Below are positions 29,955-40,656 of a stretch of DNA of 64,000 bases, piece by piece. The translations under genes were made by a program, and so were the position numbers. The notes below the pieces were generated by a model that was not told where the DNA came from, did not search any database, and worked only from the letters and a program-made list of their open reading frames with translations. Origin of the DNA: an uncultured Actinomycetes bacterium (GTDB lineage: Bacteria > Actinomycetota > Actinomycetes > Mycobacteriales > Mycobacteriaceae); assembly GCA_903877095.1 (NCBI GenBank), contig CAIRCP010000101.1:1-64000 (forward strand), given 5' to 3'. Position 1 is the stretch's first letter; each line of letters begins with the position of its first letter.

Positions 29955-30666
29955 GCACCCAGGCCTGCGCCTCCTCGACGGTCCCGACAACCGTCACACC
30001 CGACGGCAGGGCAGGGCGCCGGATCATCACCACATCGATGCCGAGGTCCTGTGCCGCTTGGAGTTTGGCGCTGGTCATCGCTCCCCCGCTGTTCTTCGTG
30101 ACGACGGCCTGGACGCCGTACCGCGACATCAGCGCGCGTTCGTCGTCGTAGCCGTAGGGGCCGCGGGACAGCAGCACCTCATGGGCTCGCGGCAGGGTGT
30201 CCGGGTCCGGGGGCGTCACCACCCGGATCAGGAACCACGCGTCGCTGTCCCGGAAGGCGGCCACCCCGAAGCGCCCGGTGGTGAGAAACACCCGTGAATA
30301 CCCTTGATCAGCAACATATTCAGCCGCCTGGGTGTCGGAGGCCACCGAGGCGGCGCCGGTGGCGTCCCACGCAGGCCGGCTCAGCACCAGATGCCGCACG
30401 CCGAGTTCGGCGCAGGCCGTGGCGGCGTGCGCGGTGATGGTCGCGGCGAACGGGTGGGTGGCGTCGACGACGGCGGTGATGCCGTTGTCGCGCAGCCAGT
30501 CCCGCAGGCCCTCGGTGCCGCCGAAGCCGCCGCTGCGGACCGGTCCGGCCGGCAGTGCCGGGTCGGGGACCCGCCCGGCCAGCGAGCTGACGAGGTCGAT
30601 CTCTGGGTGCAGCCGGGCGGCCAGCGCGCGGGCCTCGCCCGTGCCACCCAGCAGCAGCAGCCGCAT
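29929..30666 (-). CDS. cobK: Precorrin-6A reductase CobK
   Basis: This 245-residue NADPH-dependent reductase forms dihydro-precorrin-6. It has the N-terminal nucleotide-binding turn LLLGGTGEARALAARL, VVDATHPFAATITAHAATAC, VFLTTGRFGVAAF and the C-terminal VVTKNSGGAMTSAKLQAA. The ATG at 30666 overlaps the cobM stop by one base. It is the last gene of the SDR-cobL-cobM-cobK operon and overlaps the convergent cobIJ 3' end. Confidence 0.94.
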   Translation of the reverse strand: MRLLLLGGTGEARALAARLHPEIDLVSSLAGRVPDPALPAGPVRSGGFGGTEGLRDWLRDNGITAVVDATHPFAATITAHAATACAELGVRHLVLSRPAWDATGAASVASDTQAAEYVADQGYSRVFLTTGRFGVAAFRDSDAWFLIRVVTPPDPDTLPRAHEVLLSRGPYGYDDERALMSRYGVQAVVTKNSGGAMTSAKLQAAQDLGIDVVMIRRPALPSGVTVVGTVEEAQAWVLSRDSAAE

Positions 30667-31421
30667 CAGTGCCGGGCTCCCCGGCGCCGCCCGGCGGAGT
30701 AGAGGTAACTGTCGGTGAATCCCTCGGCGGCAAGGACATCCCCGACGATGATCACCGCGGTCCGGGTGACGCCGGCGTCGTGCACCTGCTCGGCGATGTC
30801 GTCGAGCGTTCCGCGCAGCACCACTTCCTTGGGCCAGCTGGCGAAGGCCACCACCGCCGCCGGAGTGTCGGCACGGTAGCCGCCGTTGAGCAGTTGCGGG
30901 ACGATCGCGTCGATCCGGTGGGCGGCCAGGTGGATCACCAGCGTCGCACCGGATGCGGCCAGGATGCTCAAGTCCTCGCGGTTGGGCATCGGCGTGGACA
31001 GCGTCGCCACGCGGGTCAGCGTCACCGTCTGCGCCACGCCGGGCACGGTGAGCTCACGGCCGAGGGCGGCGGCGGCCGCGGCGAATGCCGGCACGCCGGG
31101 CACGATCTCGTAGTCGATCAGCAGGGCGTCGAGGCGGCGGCACTGTTCGGCGACGGCACTGTAGAGCGACGGATCGCCGGAGTGCAGTCGGGCGACGTCG
31201 TGACCGTCGGCCTGAGCCTGGGCGATCTCGGCGACGATCTCGTCGAGGTTCAGCGGTCCGGTGTCGACGATCCGGGCGCCCGGCGGGCACTCCGCGAGCA
31301 GGTCGTCCGGCATGATCGAGCCGGCGTACAGGCAGACCTCGCAGCGCTGCAGCAGCCGCTGGCCGCGGACGGTGATCAGATCGGCCGCGCCCGGTCCCGC
31401 GCCGATGAAGTAGACCGTCAC
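30666..31421 (-). CDS. cobM: Precorrin-4 C11-methyltransferase CobM
   Basis: This 251-residue SAM-dependent methylase has VYFIGAGPGAADLITVRGQRLL, LYAGSIMPDDLL, RLHSGDPSLYSAVAEQ and YEIVPGVPAFAAAAAALG, the standard CbiF/CobM markers. The GTG at 31421 overlaps the cobL stop (GTGA, 31418-31421). The frame is open far upstream, but that part is out-of-frame cobL sequence. The C-terminus (EGFTDSYLYSAGRR) matches relatives. Confidence 0.94.
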   Translation of the reverse strand: MTVYFIGAGPGAADLITVRGQRLLQRCEVCLYAGSIMPDDLLAECPPGARIVDTGPLNLDEIVAEIAQAQADGHDVARLHSGDPSLYSAVAEQCRRLDALLIDYEIVPGVPAFAAAAAALGRELTVPGVAQTVTLTRVATLSTPMPNREDLSILAASGATLVIHLAAHRIDAIVPQLLNGGYRADTPAAVVAFASWPKEVVLRGTLDDIAEQVHDAGVTRTAVIIVGDVLAAEGFTDSYLYSAGRRRGARH

Positions 31422-32611
31422 AGGACGGCCACCGCCCACTGCATGATCGGCATCTGCGGCCGCCAGCCGGTGAACCCGCCGAGCGGCTCGCCGCGGTAGT
31501 GCTGGAACCGGCTCAATGCACCGCCCAGTCGCGAATGCCATTCCACCAGAAGGGCTTCGGACTCGGCGGTGACGGCGTTGGCCACCAGGCGCCCGCCGGC
31601 GGGCAGCCGGTCCAGGCAGGCCGCCACCATGCCGGGGTTTGTGACACCACCGCCGATGAACACCGCGTCGGGCCGGGGCGCGCCGTCGAAGTCGCCGGGC
31701 GCCTCGCCGCGCACCGCGACGTCGACGCCGAAGGCCCGGGCGTTGTGCGCAATGTTCTGTGCGCGCTCGGGGTTGGACTCGAAGGCGACGGCCCGGGCGC
31801 CGCGAGCCGATCGGCACCATTGCACAGCGATGCTGCCCGATCCGGATCCGATGTCCCACAGCAGTTCTCCGGGCCGCGGCGCCAGCGCGGCGACGGTCAG
31901 GGTCCGGATGGTCTGTTTGGTGATCTGGCCGTCGTGGCGGAAGGCATCATCGGACAGAGCCGGGCCCTCGGCGTGAGCGGGCAGGTAGCGGACGGCGATG
32001 ACGTTGAGGTCGTCGACGTCGGGCGGGGCGGCCGACCAGGCATCGGCGGATCGGGTGGTGATCCGCTCCCCCGGTCCGCCGAGGTTTTCCAGCACGGTGA
32101 ATTCCGAAGCGCCACGCCCGGTTTCGGTGAGCGCGGCCGCCAGGGCGGCCGGGGTCGCGGCGTCGCGGGACAGCACGACAGCCCGGCCGCCGCGGCGTAC
32201 CGCGGTGTGCACCGGCGCGGTCACCAGACTGATCACCTCGGTGTCGTGGCCGGCCCAGCCCATCCGTGCGCAGGCCAGCGTGACCGACGAGACGTGCGGC
32301 AGCACCCGCACCCGGCCGGGCCCGTGAATGCGGATCAGCGTGGCGCCGATGCCGTGCAGCAACGGGTCGCCGCTGGCGACCACGTGGATGTCGCCGGGCG
32401 CGGCGTCGTCGAGCAGGCTTTCCAGCGCGGGCAGCATCGGAGTGGGCCAGCGGCGCTTCGGGGCGGCGACCGACTCGTCGAGCAGGTCGAGTTGCCGGGG
32501 TGAACCGTAAATGACGGTGGCGCTGCCCAATTCGCGCCGGGACTCCGCCGCGAGCCCGGCCATGCCGTCGGCCCCGATACCAACCACCACGATGCATGGC
32601 ACGTCCCTCAC
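31418..32611 (-). CDS. cobL: Precorrin-6Y C5,15-methyltransferase (decarboxylating) CobL
   Basis: This 397-residue protein fuses CbiE (about 1-205: VVVGIGADGMAGLAAESRREL, VVASGDPLLHGIGATL, TEFTVLENLGGPGERI-like segment) and CbiT (about 225-397). CbiT has the SAM-binding LLWDIGSGSGSIAVQWCR and DAVFIGGGVTNPGMV. It methylates C-5 and C-15 and removes the C-12 acetate carboxyl. The GTG at 32611 overlaps the stop of the upstream SDR gene. Confidence 0.95.
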   Translation of the reverse strand: MRDVPCIVVVGIGADGMAGLAAESRRELGSATVIYGSPRQLDLLDESVAAPKRRWPTPMLPALESLLDDAAPGDIHVVASGDPLLHGIGATLIRIHGPGRVRVLPHVSSVTLACARMGWAGHDTEVISLVTAPVHTAVRRGGRAVVLSRDAATPAALAAALTETGRGASEFTVLENLGGPGERITTRSADAWSAAPPDVDDLNVIAVRYLPAHAEGPALSDDAFRHDGQITKQTIRTLTVAALAPRPGELLWDIGSGSGSIAVQWCRSARGARAVAFESNPERAQNIAHNARAFGVDVAVRGEAPGDFDGAPRPDAVFIGGGVTNPGMVAACLDRLPAGGRLVANAVTAESEALLVEWHSRLGGALSRFQHYRGEPLGGFTGWRPQMPIMQWAVAVL

Positions 32612-33363
32612 CGGGGCATCCTTCGCCAGACGGCCTGCGGCAGCAGCTTCATCCCGAAGAACATCGGCCGCAGCGCCCGCGGCACCCAGACGGTCCGCCG
32701 TCCACTGGCCAGCGCGCGGGCCGTCGCCTCGGCCACCTGCGCCGGGGTGCTGGACAGCGGCGCCGGGTCCATGCCCTCGGTCATCCGGCCGATCACGAAC
32801 CCGGGGCGCACGATGAGCAGGCTCACCCCGGTGCCGTGCAGCGCGTCGGCCAGCCCGCTGGCGAACCCGTCCAGACCGGCTTTGGCCGACCCGTAGACGT
32901 AGTTGGCGCGGCGGACCCGGACTCCGGCCACCGAGGAGAACACCACCAGCCGGCCCCGGCCGGCCGCGCGCATGGCCGACGCCAGCCGGGTGAGCAGGCT
33001 GATCTGTGCGACGTAGTCGGTGTGCACGATCGCCACCGCGTGACCGGGGTCGGCTTCGGCGCGGGTCTGATCACCCAGAATTCCGAACGCCAGCACCGCG
33101 GTTCCGATCGGCCCGTACTCGGCGACCAGCGCATCCACCACCGGTCCGTGCGAGTCCAGGTCGTCGGCGTCGAACTCGACGGTGTGGACGACGGCCGCCC
33201 CGGCATCGAGCACCGCGGAGGCCTCGTCACCGAGCCGGCCGGCGTCGCGGGCCGCCAGCACGACCGTCGCACCGGGCGCGAGCCGGGTGGCGAGTTCCAC
33301 GCCGATCTCGCTGCGTCCGCCGAAGATGACGACGGTGCCCTGATCAGTCGCTGTGTCTTCCAC
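32608..33363 (-). CDS. SDR-family oxidoreductase, DprE2-like paralogue
   Basis: This 251-residue short-chain dehydrogenase has an N-terminal [19 protein letters not shown] in place of the usual TGxxxGIG and the catalytic Ser/Tyr/Lys as [23 protein letters not shown] basic C-terminus ([16 protein letters not shown]) is present. The GGRSEIG motif and the tail resemble DprE2, the decaprenylphosphoryl-2-keto-ribose reductase, but the context with cobL matches the mycobacterial paralogue Rv2073c of unknown substrate. It overlaps cobL (GTGA), so it may be co-opted into the operon as leader gene. Confidence 0.85.
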   Translation of the reverse strand: MEDTATDQGTVVIFGGRSEIGVELATRLAPGATVVLAARDAGRLGDEASAVLDAGAAVVHTVEFDADDLDSHGPVVDALVAEYGPIGTAVLAFGILGDQTRAEADPGHAVAIVHTDYVAQISLLTRLASAMRAAGRGRLVVFSSVAGVRVRRANYVYGSAKAGLDGFASGLADALHGTGVSLLIVRPGFVIGRMTEGMDPAPLSSTPAQVAEATARALASGRRTVWVPRALRPMFFGMKLLPQAVWRRMPR

Positions 33364-33398
33364 GGATCGGATTATTCACTGCGCTAGCGTCTTCCTCG

Positions 33399-33803
33399 AT
33401 GCCCAACACCGCCAGGCTTACCGACGACGCACTCGCGTTCCTCATCGAACGTCATCTCGCGATGCTGACCACCCTGCGCGCTGACGGGTCGCCGCACGTG
33501 GTCGCGGTGGGTTTCACCTTCGACCCCGACACCCACATCGCCCGGGTGATCACCAGCGACGGATCACAGAAAGCCGTCAACGCCGAGCGCAGCAAGATCG
33601 GCGTGCTCTCCCAGGTCGACGGTGCCCGCTGGCTGTCGCTGGAGGGCATCGCCAGCGTCAACCGCGATCCCGACGGCGTCCGGGAAGCCGAACTGCGCTA
33701 CGCCCAGCGGTATCGCACGCCCAGGGTCAACCCGCGGCGGGTGGCGATCGAGGTGCTCGTCACGCGGGTCCTCGGGTCATCGACGCTGCTTGACCGGTCC
33801 TGA
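33399..33803 (+). CDS. F420-dependent biliverdin reductase-like split-barrel protein (Rv2074 type)
   Basis: This 134-residue FDOR-B protein has the core [27 protein letters not shown] and [16 protein letters not shown], followed by [16 protein letters not shown]. It corresponds in size and neighbours to Rv2074, which reduces biliverdin with F420H2. A role in tetrapyrrole turnover would suit its place next to cobalamin genes, but that is inference. It is divergent from the SDR-cobL operon (35 bp) and convergent with pepE (18 bp). Confidence 0.85.
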   Translation: MPNTARLTDDALAFLIERHLAMLTTLRADGSPHVVAVGFTFDPDTHIARVITSDGSQKAVNAERSKIGVLSQVDGARWLSLEGIASVNRDPDGVREAELRYAQRYRTPRVNPRRVAIEVLVTRVLGSSTLLDRS

Positions 33804-33821
33804 CGCACAGCCGGTCCTGAC

Positions 33822-34970
33822 TCACACCACCGTCAGCTCATGCGGCCGCTGGTTGACGGCGAACGCGCCGTCAGCGGTGACGATCACGATGTCCTCGATA
33901 CGTGCGCCCCACCGGCCCGGTAGGTAAACGCCCGGTTCGACGGAGAACGCCATCCCCTCGGCAAGCGGCAGGCTGTTGCCGGCCACGATGTAGGGCTCCT
34001 CGTGCACCGAGAGCCCGATGCCGTGGCCGGTGCGGTGCACGAAGTATTCGGCCAGCCCGGCCTCGGCCAGCACGTCGCGGGCGGCGGAGTCGATCTGCTC
34101 GGCGGTCACTCTGGGCCGCACCGCGGCCACCGCGGCGGCCTGCGCGCGCTGCAGCACCGCGTACTGCTCGGCGATCTCCGGCGCGGGCTCGCCGATGCTG
34201 TAGGTGCGGGTGCAGTCGGAGTTGTAGCCCGGTTCCACCGGCCCGCCGATGTCGACGACGACGATGTCACCGGTCTGCAGTTCCCGGTCCGAGCACTCGT
34301 GGTGCGGATCGGCGCCGTTGGGACCCGAGCCGACGATGACGAACGCCGCCTCCGAATGCCCCTCGGCCACAATGGCTTTGGTGATATCGGCCGCCACCTC
34401 AGCCTCGGTGCGGCCCGCTGTGAGGAACTCCGGCACCCGGGCGTGCACCCGGTCGATCGCCGCGCCCGCCGCGCGCAGCGCCTCGATCTCGGCCTGATCC
34501 TTGATCATCCGCAGGGCCGCCATGATCTCGGTGCCCAGCACCGGCACGGCGCCGAGGCGTTCGGCCAGCGGCAGCAGATGCAGCGCGGGCATCGAATCGG
34601 TGACCGCCACCCGCGCATGCCCGCCCAGTGCCAGCGCCACCAGGTCGTAGGGATTCTCGCCGTCGACCCAGTCCCGCAATTCCAGCCCGAGGTCGCCGGC
34701 CGCCGATTCGCGCAGCGCGGCCAACTCCAGGCGCGGCACCACCACCACGGGGTCACTGCCCACCCCCGAGTCGCTGCGCTCCTGACCGCCGGAGCAGGCC
34801 GGCACCACCAGGGCGGTCAATCGCTCGAAAGTCTGTGCCCGCGAACCGATCAGATAGCGCATGTCGTACCCGGGCGTCACGATCAGGCCGGCCAGACCGG
34901 CCCGCGCCGCCCCGGCCGCCGCGGCCGCCAGCCGTCGTGCGTACACCTCATGGCCGAACCGAGTTGTCAT
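33822..34970 (-). CDS. pepE: M24-family dipeptidase / Xaa-Pro peptidase PepE
   Basis: This 382-residue metallopeptidase cleaves short, often proline-containing peptides. The pita-bread domain shows the metal ligands in [21 protein letters not shown] (two Asp), [18 protein letters not shown] (His) and [19 protein letters not shown] (two Glu). The ATG at 34970 begins [19 protein letters not shown]. Around residues 70-85 the sequence [17 protein letters not shown] interrupts a region that is short in relatives; it is encoded by a 27-bp sequence shared with the thiolase-like gene. The insertion lies in the N-terminal creatinase-like domain, away from the metal site. Confidence 0.9.
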   Translation of the reverse strand: MTTRFGHEVYARRLAAAAAGAARAGLAGLIVTPGYDMRYLIGSRAQTFERLTALVVPACSGGQERSDSGVGSDPVVVVPRLELAALRESAAGDLGLELRDWVDGENPYDLVALALGGHARVAVTDSMPALHLLPLAERLGAVPVLGTEIMAALRMIKDQAEIEALRAAGAAIDRVHARVPEFLTAGRTEAEVAADITKAIVAEGHSEAAFVIVGSGPNGADPHHECSDRELQTGDIVVVDIGGPVEPGYNSDCTRTYSIGEPAPEIAEQYAVLQRAQAAAVAAVRPRVTAEQIDSAARDVLAEAGLAEYFVHRTGHGIGLSVHEEPYIVAGNSLPLAEGMAFSVEPGVYLPGRWGARIEDIVIVTADGAFAVNQRPHELTVV

Positions 34971-34994
34971 GGAGGCCAGGCTAGCGTGGGTGTC

Positions 34995-35969
34995 GTGGCC
35001 TCTTCCGCGACCGCTCCGCTCCTGTTGCTCGACGGCGCCAGCATGTGGTTCCGCTCCTACTTCGGGGTGCCCGCGTCGATCACCGGCCCGGACGGCCGGC
35101 CGGTCAACGCCGTCCGCGGCTTCCTCGACAGCGTCGCCACCCTGATCACCCAGCACCGACCCGGCCGGCTGGTGGTGTGTCTGGACTTGGACTGGCGCCC
35201 GGCGTGGCGGGTGGAGCTGATCCCGTCGTATAAAGCGCACCGGGTCCTTGAGGAGGGCAGCCCACTGGGCGAGGGGGCTGCCGCCGATGTCGAGGAGGTG
35301 CCCGACGATCTGAGCCCGCAGGTGGAGATGATCCTGGAGATCCTCGACGCGTTCGGGATCTGCACGGCGGGGGCGGCCGGGTTCGAGGCCGACGACGTGC
35401 TGGGCGCCCTGGCGGCGGCCGAACGTCAGGATCCGGTGGTGGTGGTCAGCGGCGATCGTGACCTGCTGCAACTGGTAGCCGACGAACCGGTCCAGGTGCG
35501 GGTGCTCTACATCGGACAGGGGCTCGCGAAAGCGACGCTGTTCGGGCCTTCCGAAGTGACCTCGCGCTACGGGGTGCCACTGGAGCGGGCGGGAGCGGCG
35601 TACGCGGAGTTGGCGCTGCTGCGCGGCGATCCCTCCGACGGCCTGCCCGGCGTGCCCGGCATCGGCGAGAAGACCGCCGCCACCATGCTGAGCCAGTACG
35701 GGTCGCTGGAAGCGATCATCGCCGCCGCGAATGACCCGAAGTCGTCCTTGCCCAAAGCATTTCGCGCCAAAATGCTGGCTGCCACGGACTACATCGCGGC
35801 GGCGATACCCGTGGTGCGGGTGGCCCGGGACGCTCCGGTGCGGCTCTACACCGACACCGACCGGCTACCCCTGCACGCCGCCGAACCCCAGCGGGTCGCG
35901 GAATTGGCGACGGCCTACGGGCTCAGCTCACCTCTCGCCCGGTTGCAGAAGGCGCTCGACAAAATCTGA
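34995..35969 (+). CDS. 5'-3' exonuclease (flap/PIN-like, Rv2090 type)
   Basis: This 324-residue protein matches the N-terminal 5'-nuclease domain of PolA but stands alone. It has [18 protein letters not shown], the acidic cluster region [26 protein letters not shown] and the helix-hairpin-helix [14 protein letters not shown]. It probably removes flaps or primers. The second of two GTGs (34995) is chosen because relatives begin MASS-like before the core. It is divergent from pepE (24 bp). The window has a second copy of this activity in polA. Confidence 0.9.
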   Translation: MASSATAPLLLLDGASMWFRSYFGVPASITGPDGRPVNAVRGFLDSVATLITQHRPGRLVVCLDLDWRPAWRVELIPSYKAHRVLEEGSPLGEGAAADVEEVPDDLSPQVEMILEILDAFGICTAGAAGFEADDVLGALAAAERQDPVVVVSGDRDLLQLVADEPVQVRVLYIGQGLAKATLFGPSEVTSRYGVPLERAGAAYAELALLRGDPSDGLPGVPGIGEKTAATMLSQYGSLEAIIAAANDPKSSLPKAFRAKMLAATDYIAAAIPVVRVARDAPVRLYTDTDRLPLHAAEPQRVAELATAYGLSSPLARLQKALDKI

Positions 35970-35980
35970 GACACCCTGAT

Positions 35981-36045
35981 CTGCGGGCGAGCGTGCACAA
36001 TCTGCCCGCAGTTGCGGCGTGTCGGCGTGCCGACACGCACGCTCG
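35981..36045. terminator. Nested inverted repeats between convergent genes
   Basis: Two perfect stems are present: CTGCGGGC (35981-35988) with 36004-36011, and GCGTGTCGGC (36017-36026) with 36029-36038. In addition CGAGCGTG (35988-35995) pairs with CACGCTCG (36038-36045), so alternative folds exist. It fills the space between the exonuclease gene and the convergent DUF4333 gene and probably acts as a bidirectional terminator. There is no T-run. Confidence 0.6.
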
Positions 36046-36058
36046 GGGGAAGTGCCCG

Positions 36059-36805
36059 CTACTTCGGCCGGCCGACCTCGTAGGTGCCCTTGTCGTCCTG
36101 GAACGTCACGCTCACCTGGCGCTTGGTACCGTCGATGCTGACCTCGCAGTTGAAGGTGTCACCCTTCTTGACCGTCGGGTTCTGGCCGTTGTTGCACTTG
36201 ACGTCCTTGACGTTCTTGGCACCGTAGCCGTTCGAGTCATCGGTGAGGATCTGCTGCACGCCCTGCTGAGCCTTGTTGACATCAAGCTTGGTGGTGACGA
36301 AGAAGCCCGGCTTCCAGAAGCCGAGGATGAGCAGCAGCGCCAGCGCGAGCGCACCGAGCACGCCGAGGATGGTCCCGATGGTCCGGCTCGACGGCTTGGC
36401 CGCCGCCTCGGCGCCCGGCGGCACATACCCGGGGAACTGGCCGGGCTGCCCGGGCGGCGGCGGGTACTGACCCGGCCCGGGGTACTGACCCGGCCCGGGA
36501 TACTGGCCGTACTGCGGCGGCGCACCATAGCCGCCGGGCTGCGGGTACTGGCCGTAGGCAGCCGGGTTGTACTCGGGCGCACCGTAGGGCTGCGGCGGCG
36601 GGTAGCCGGGCACGCCCTGCGGCTGCCCGTACTGCGGGTACTGCGGCGGGTACGCGGGCGGCTGCCAGACCGGGGCCTCGCTGCCGGCAGGCTGCCAGGC
36701 CGGGGCTTCGCTGCCCGGGGGCTGCCAGACCGGCGCCGCCGGGGGCTGATCGGAACCGGTGTAAGGCTTGTCGCCCCAGGGGTCGGATCCCTGCGGACCA
36801 CTCAT
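36059..36805 (-). CDS. Proline/tyrosine-rich membrane protein with DUF4333 domain (Rv2091c type)
   Basis: This 248-residue protein has a long N-terminal Pro/Gly/Tyr/Gln-rich tail with internal repeats (GSEAPxWQPP units, then [13 protein letters not shown]). A single membrane helix follows (about 143-165, [19 protein letters not shown]). The C-terminal extracytoplasmic DUF4333 domain contains two cysteines (VKCNNGQ and FNCEVSIDG) likely to form a disulfide. Function is unknown. The ATG follows GAGGAGA. It is 67 bp downstream of the helY start, convergent with the exonuclease gene. Confidence 0.85.
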   Translation of the reverse strand: MSGPQGSDPWGDKPYTGSDQPPAAPVWQPPGSEAPAWQPAGSEAPVWQPPAYPPQYPQYGQPQGVPGYPPPQPYGAPEYNPAAYGQYPQPGGYGAPPQYGQYPGPGQYPGPGQYPPPPGQPGQFPGYVPPGAEAAAKPSSRTIGTILGVLGALALALLLILGFWKPGFFVTTKLDVNKAQQGVQQILTDDSNGYGAKNVKDVKCNNGQNPTVKKGDTFNCEVSIDGTKRQVSVTFQDDKGTYEVGRPK

Positions 36806-36872
36806 CGTCTCTCCTCGATGTCAGGAGCTCTCGCCCCGAAAACACGTTCCCCACCGTAGCGTTTGGATAACC

Positions 36873-39692
36873 CTACCCGCTGTCAACGGCCACGACGCCG
36901 CGCCGGATGTCGTCGATGGCGCGTTTGGCCGTGGTCCGCACTCTCGACTCCGGGGCGGCGTTACGCACCTGATCGAGCAGGTCGAGCACCTGCCGGCACC
37001 AGCGCACGAAGTCCCCCGCGGGCAGCGGCGAACCGTTGCCGGCGACGTCCGACGCAGCCAGTGCGGCGGCCAGATTGCCGGTGGTGGCCCAGCGGTGGAC
37101 CGCCGGCACGAAGCCCTCGTCGGGTTGCCGTGAGGGCGCCAGCCGGTGCCGCTGCTCGTCAGCGCGCAGCGCATCGGAGAGCCGGCGTGTCTCGGCCAGC
37201 GCGCGGCGCACGGCCGGGGTCGGCATGTCGATCGCATGGGCGGGCGTCGGTCCGTCGCTGCCGCGCGTCTCGAACACCATCGCCGAGAGCACCGCCGCCA
37301 ACTCCGCCGGCGCCAGCCCCTTCCACAGTCCCTTGCGCAGGCACTCGGCGACCAGCAGGTCGCTCTCGCTGTAGATCCGGGCCAGCAGTCGCCCGTCGTC
37401 GGTGACCTGCGGTCCGGCTGTGCCAGCACCGTGTGCATCCGAGCCGCTACCCGACACGTACCCGCGCTCGGTCAGCAGCCCGACGATCCGGTCGAAGGTG
37501 CGGGCCAACGAGTTGGTGGCCGCATTGACCTTGGCGCGCATCTGCTCGTTGTCCCGTTCGACCCGCAGATAGCGCTCGGCGACCCGCGCCATGGCCTCGC
37601 GGTCGGCCGGCCGGTGGGCGGGATGCTGGCGCATCTGCTCGCGCAGCGCGGCCAGTTCGGGGTCGGCGTCGGGGGCCTCGTCCTCGCCGCGTCGCCTCCG
37701 GGCTGAGGGCACCGAGAGCCCCTCGGCCGCCGACAGCAGCGCCGACGCCAGATCGCGCCGCACCCGGGGCTGGCGGTGCTCCACCCGCTTGGGCAGCGTC
37801 ATCGCCCCCATCGGGGCCACGACTCCCGGCAGGTCGAGCGAGGAAATCCTTCCAGCCCAACGGTTTTCGGTGAGCACCAGCGGACGCGGATCGTCGGCGT
37901 CCCGAGCCGGCTCCAGCACCACTGCCAGCCCGCCGCGCCGGCCGTGGGTGATGGTGATGATGTCCCCGCGGCGCAGGGCGGCCAGCGCCTCACCGGCCGC
38001 CTGCCGGCGGTGCAGCCGCGAGGTCCGCGACGCCGCGCGTTCCCGGTCTGAGATCCGGGCCCGCAGCCGCGCGTAATCCAGGATCGCCGGTTCGGTGCCG
38101 CCTTCGCGCCGGTTCCAGCCCATCTCGGCGGCCAGTTCGTCGAGCATCTTCTCGCCCCGCTCAGCGCCGCGGACCAGGCTCACCACCGACCGGTCGGCCT
38201 GGTACTGGGCGAACGAGCGCTCCAGCAACTGGTGCGCCGCTTCCGGCGTCATCTGGCTCACCAGGTTGATCGTCATGTTGTACGACGGCGCGAACGAACT
38301 GCGCAGCGGGAAGGTACGGGTGGAGGCGAGCCCGGCGATCTCCACCGGGTCCGAGGCGGCGTCCTGCGGATTCCAGATCACCACCGCGTGGCCCTCGACG
38401 TCGATGCCGCGCCGGCCGGCCCGGCCGGTGAGCTGGGTGTACTCCCCCGGGGTGAGCGGCAGGTGCTGCTCGCCGTTGAACTTCACCAGCCGCTCCAGCA
38501 CGACGGTGCGGGCCGGCATGTTGATGCCCAACGCCAGTGTCTCCGTGGCGAATACCGCTTTGATCAGCCCGGCGGTGAACAGTTCCTCGACGGTGTGGCG
38601 GAAAGTCGGGAGCATGCCGGCGTGGTGGGCGGCCAGTCCCCGCAGTAGGCCCTCGCGCCACTCGTAGTAGTCCAGCACGTCCAGGTCGGCATCGGCGAGG
38701 TCGCCGCAACGGCGGTCGATCACCTCGGCGATGCGGGCCCGGTCGGCCTCGGTGGTCAGCCGCAGCGGGCTGCGCAGGCACTGCTTGACGGCGGCGTCAC
38801 AGCCGGCGCGGGAGAAGATGAAGGTGATGGCCGGCAGCAGGCCCTCGCGGTCCAGGGTGGCGATGACGTCCGGACGTGACGGCGGCCGCTGAAACCCCGG
38901 CCCACCGTGCCGGCGACCCCGGCCGCGCGGCTGCCAGTCCGCCAGTCCGTCGGCCTCGCGCCGATGGGCGATGTGGCGAACCAACTCCGGATCGACCCGA
39001 TGCGCGACCCCGCCCTTGGTGGGAGCGTCGTAGTCGAACAGGTCGAAGAGTCGCTTGCCCACCAGCATGTGCTGCCACAGCGGCACCGGACGATGCTCGT
39101 CGACCACCACGGTGGTGTCCCCGCGCACGGTCTTGATCCAGCCGCCGAATTCCTCGGCGTTGCTGACCGTGGCCGACAGGCTCACCAGCCGCACGTCGTC
39201 GGGCAGGTGCAGGATGACCTCCTCCCACACCGCCCCGCGCATCCGGTCGGCGAGGAAGTGCACCTCGTCCATCACCACGTAGGACAGTGACCGCAATGTG
39301 TCGGACCCGGCGTAGAGCATGTTGCGCAGCACCTCGGTGGTCATCACCACCACCGGGGCGTCGCCGTTGATCGACTGGTCTCCGGTCAGCAGCCCGATCC
39401 GCTCCGGACCGTAGCGGCGGACGAGGTCACTGTGCTTCTGGTTGCTCAGCGCCTTGATCGGGGTGGTGTAGAAGCACTTCTGCCCGGCCGCCAGCGCCAG
39501 ATGAACCGCGAACTCCCCCACCACGGTCTTTCCGGCGCCGGTCGGGGCGCACACCAGAACCCCGTGGCCGCGTTCGAGAGCCGCACACGCCTGGATCTGG
39601 AACGGGTCGAGCCGGAAGGTCAACTGGCCGGTGAAATCGGCGAGTTGAGGGAATTCAGGTCCATCGAGCTGGTGCTCAGGTGATGTCGTCAT
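36873..39692 (-). CDS. helY: ATP-dependent RNA/DNA helicase HelY (Ski2-like)
   Basis: This 939-residue superfamily 2 helicase has the Q-motif region [26 protein letters not shown] (motif I), [11 protein letters not shown] (DEVH box), [10 protein letters not shown] (motif III) and [16 protein letters not shown] (motif VI). The C-terminal half holds the DSHCT domain typical of Mtr4/Ski2-like enzymes. The ATG at 39692 overlaps the tatC 3' end by 17 bp, indicating a tatA-tatC-helY transcription unit. A role in RNA metabolism is likely but not demonstrated. Confidence 0.93.
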   Translation of the reverse strand: MTTSPEHQLDGPEFPQLADFTGQLTFRLDPFQIQACAALERGHGVLVCAPTGAGKTVVGEFAVHLALAAGQKCFYTTPIKALSNQKHSDLVRRYGPERIGLLTGDQSINGDAPVVVMTTEVLRNMLYAGSDTLRSLSYVVMDEVHFLADRMRGAVWEEVILHLPDDVRLVSLSATVSNAEEFGGWIKTVRGDTTVVVDEHRPVPLWQHMLVGKRLFDLFDYDAPTKGGVAHRVDPELVRHIAHRREADGLADWQPRGRGRRHGGPGFQRPPSRPDVIATLDREGLLPAITFIFSRAGCDAAVKQCLRSPLRLTTEADRARIAEVIDRRCGDLADADLDVLDYYEWREGLLRGLAAHHAGMLPTFRHTVEELFTAGLIKAVFATETLALGINMPARTVVLERLVKFNGEQHLPLTPGEYTQLTGRAGRRGIDVEGHAVVIWNPQDAASDPVEIAGLASTRTFPLRSSFAPSYNMTINLVSQMTPEAAHQLLERSFAQYQADRSVVSLVRGAERGEKMLDELAAEMGWNRREGGTEPAILDYARLRARISDRERAASRTSRLHRRQAAGEALAALRRGDIITITHGRRGGLAVVLEPARDADDPRPLVLTENRWAGRISSLDLPGVVAPMGAMTLPKRVEHRQPRVRRDLASALLSAAEGLSVPSARRRRGEDEAPDADPELAALREQMRQHPAHRPADREAMARVAERYLRVERDNEQMRAKVNAATNSLARTFDRIVGLLTERGYVSGSGSDAHGAGTAGPQVTDDGRLLARIYSESDLLVAECLRKGLWKGLAPAELAAVLSAMVFETRGSDGPTPAHAIDMPTPAVRRALAETRRLSDALRADEQRHRLAPSRQPDEGFVPAVHRWATTGNLAAALAASDVAGNGSPLPAGDFVRWCRQVLDLLDQVRNAAPESRVRTTAKRAIDDIRRGVVAVDSG

Positions 39693-40611
39693 GGTCCGTG
39701 CCGATCGTCGTCGGCGCCGCAACCGGTGCGGGCGGCTCGATGCGCGCCGCCTCGTCGTCGGGAATCGCGGCCTCCACTTCCCGCTTGGCCTTGCGCTTGT
39801 CGTGGAACCGGGCGACCTGAATGGCGAACTCCAGCAACAACGTCAGCGCCAGACCGAGCGCCAGCATCGAGAACGGGTCGGACCCCGGAGTCGCGACGGC
39901 GGCGAAGGCGAACACCCCGAAGATCAGGCCACGCCGCCAGGCGGCCAGCTTCTCGTAGCTCAGGATGCCGACGACGTTGAGCATGACGATCAGCAGCGGG
40001 AACTCGAAGCCGACACCGAACACCAGCAGCAGGTTGATCAGGAAGCCGAAGTACTGGTCACCGGACAGCGCGGTCACCTGGACGTCGCTGCCCACCGTCA
40101 GCAGGAAGTGCAGCGCCTTGGACAGCACCACGTACGCCAGGACCGCGCCGGCCACGAACAGTGTCGCCGCCGCGACGACGAACACCGACGCGAACCGGCG
40201 TTCATTGCGGTACAGGCCCGGGGTGATGAATGCCCAGATCTGATGCAGCCAGATCGGGCAGGCCAGGACGATGCCAGCGGTCAGACCGACTTTGAGCCGC
40301 AGCATGAACTGGTCGAAGGGGGCCGTCGCCAGTAGGCGACAGCCGCCGTCGGCGCTGATGTCGGCGCGCGCCGACGGCGGCAACGCGCAATAGGGATGAC
40401 GCAGCCACTCGCCGAGACTCTCCATGCCGAAGATGCCGTGGCTGTACCAGAAGAACCCGAAGATGGTGGTCAGGGCCACCCCTGCCACGGAGATCAGCAG
40501 GCGCGCACGAAGTTCCCGGACATGCTCGACCAGCGACATGGTGCCGTCGGGGTTGGCACGGCTGCGTCGGTGGCGCGGGTCGAAATGGATGAGGAACTTA
40601 GGGGTGCGCAC
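39676..40611 (-). CDS. tatC: Twin-arginine translocase subunit TatC
   Basis: This 311-residue protein has six membrane helices and the TatC markers [37 protein letters not shown] region ([15 protein letters not shown]), FELPLLIVML-type helix ([10 protein letters not shown]) and [24 protein letters not shown]. It binds twin-arginine signal peptides. The GTG at 40611 gives a basic N-terminal tail ([17 protein letters not shown]) seen in other mycobacteria. The cytosolic C-terminus is long and acidic. Confidence 0.94.
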   Translation of the reverse strand: MRTPKFLIHFDPRHRRSRANPDGTMSLVEHVRELRARLLISVAGVALTTIFGFFWYSHGIFGMESLGEWLRHPYCALPPSARADISADGGCRLLATAPFDQFMLRLKVGLTAGIVLACPIWLHQIWAFITPGLYRNERRFASVFVVAAATLFVAGAVLAYVVLSKALHFLLTVGSDVQVTALSGDQYFGFLINLLLVFGVGFEFPLLIVMLNVVGILSYEKLAAWRRGLIFGVFAFAAVATPGSDPFSMLALGLALTLLLEFAIQVARFHDKRKAKREVEAAIPDDEAARIEPPAPVAAPTTIGTDHDDIT

Positions 40612-40656
40612 GGCGTCTACCTAGTGGCGCCCGGGGCGCCCGCTGGAACAGCCGGC

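Noticed and set aside
36430..36720. Repeat-rich DNA in the Pro/Tyr-rich gene
   Set aside because: The repeats encode the low-complexity N-terminal tail usual for this family and do not need a separate element.
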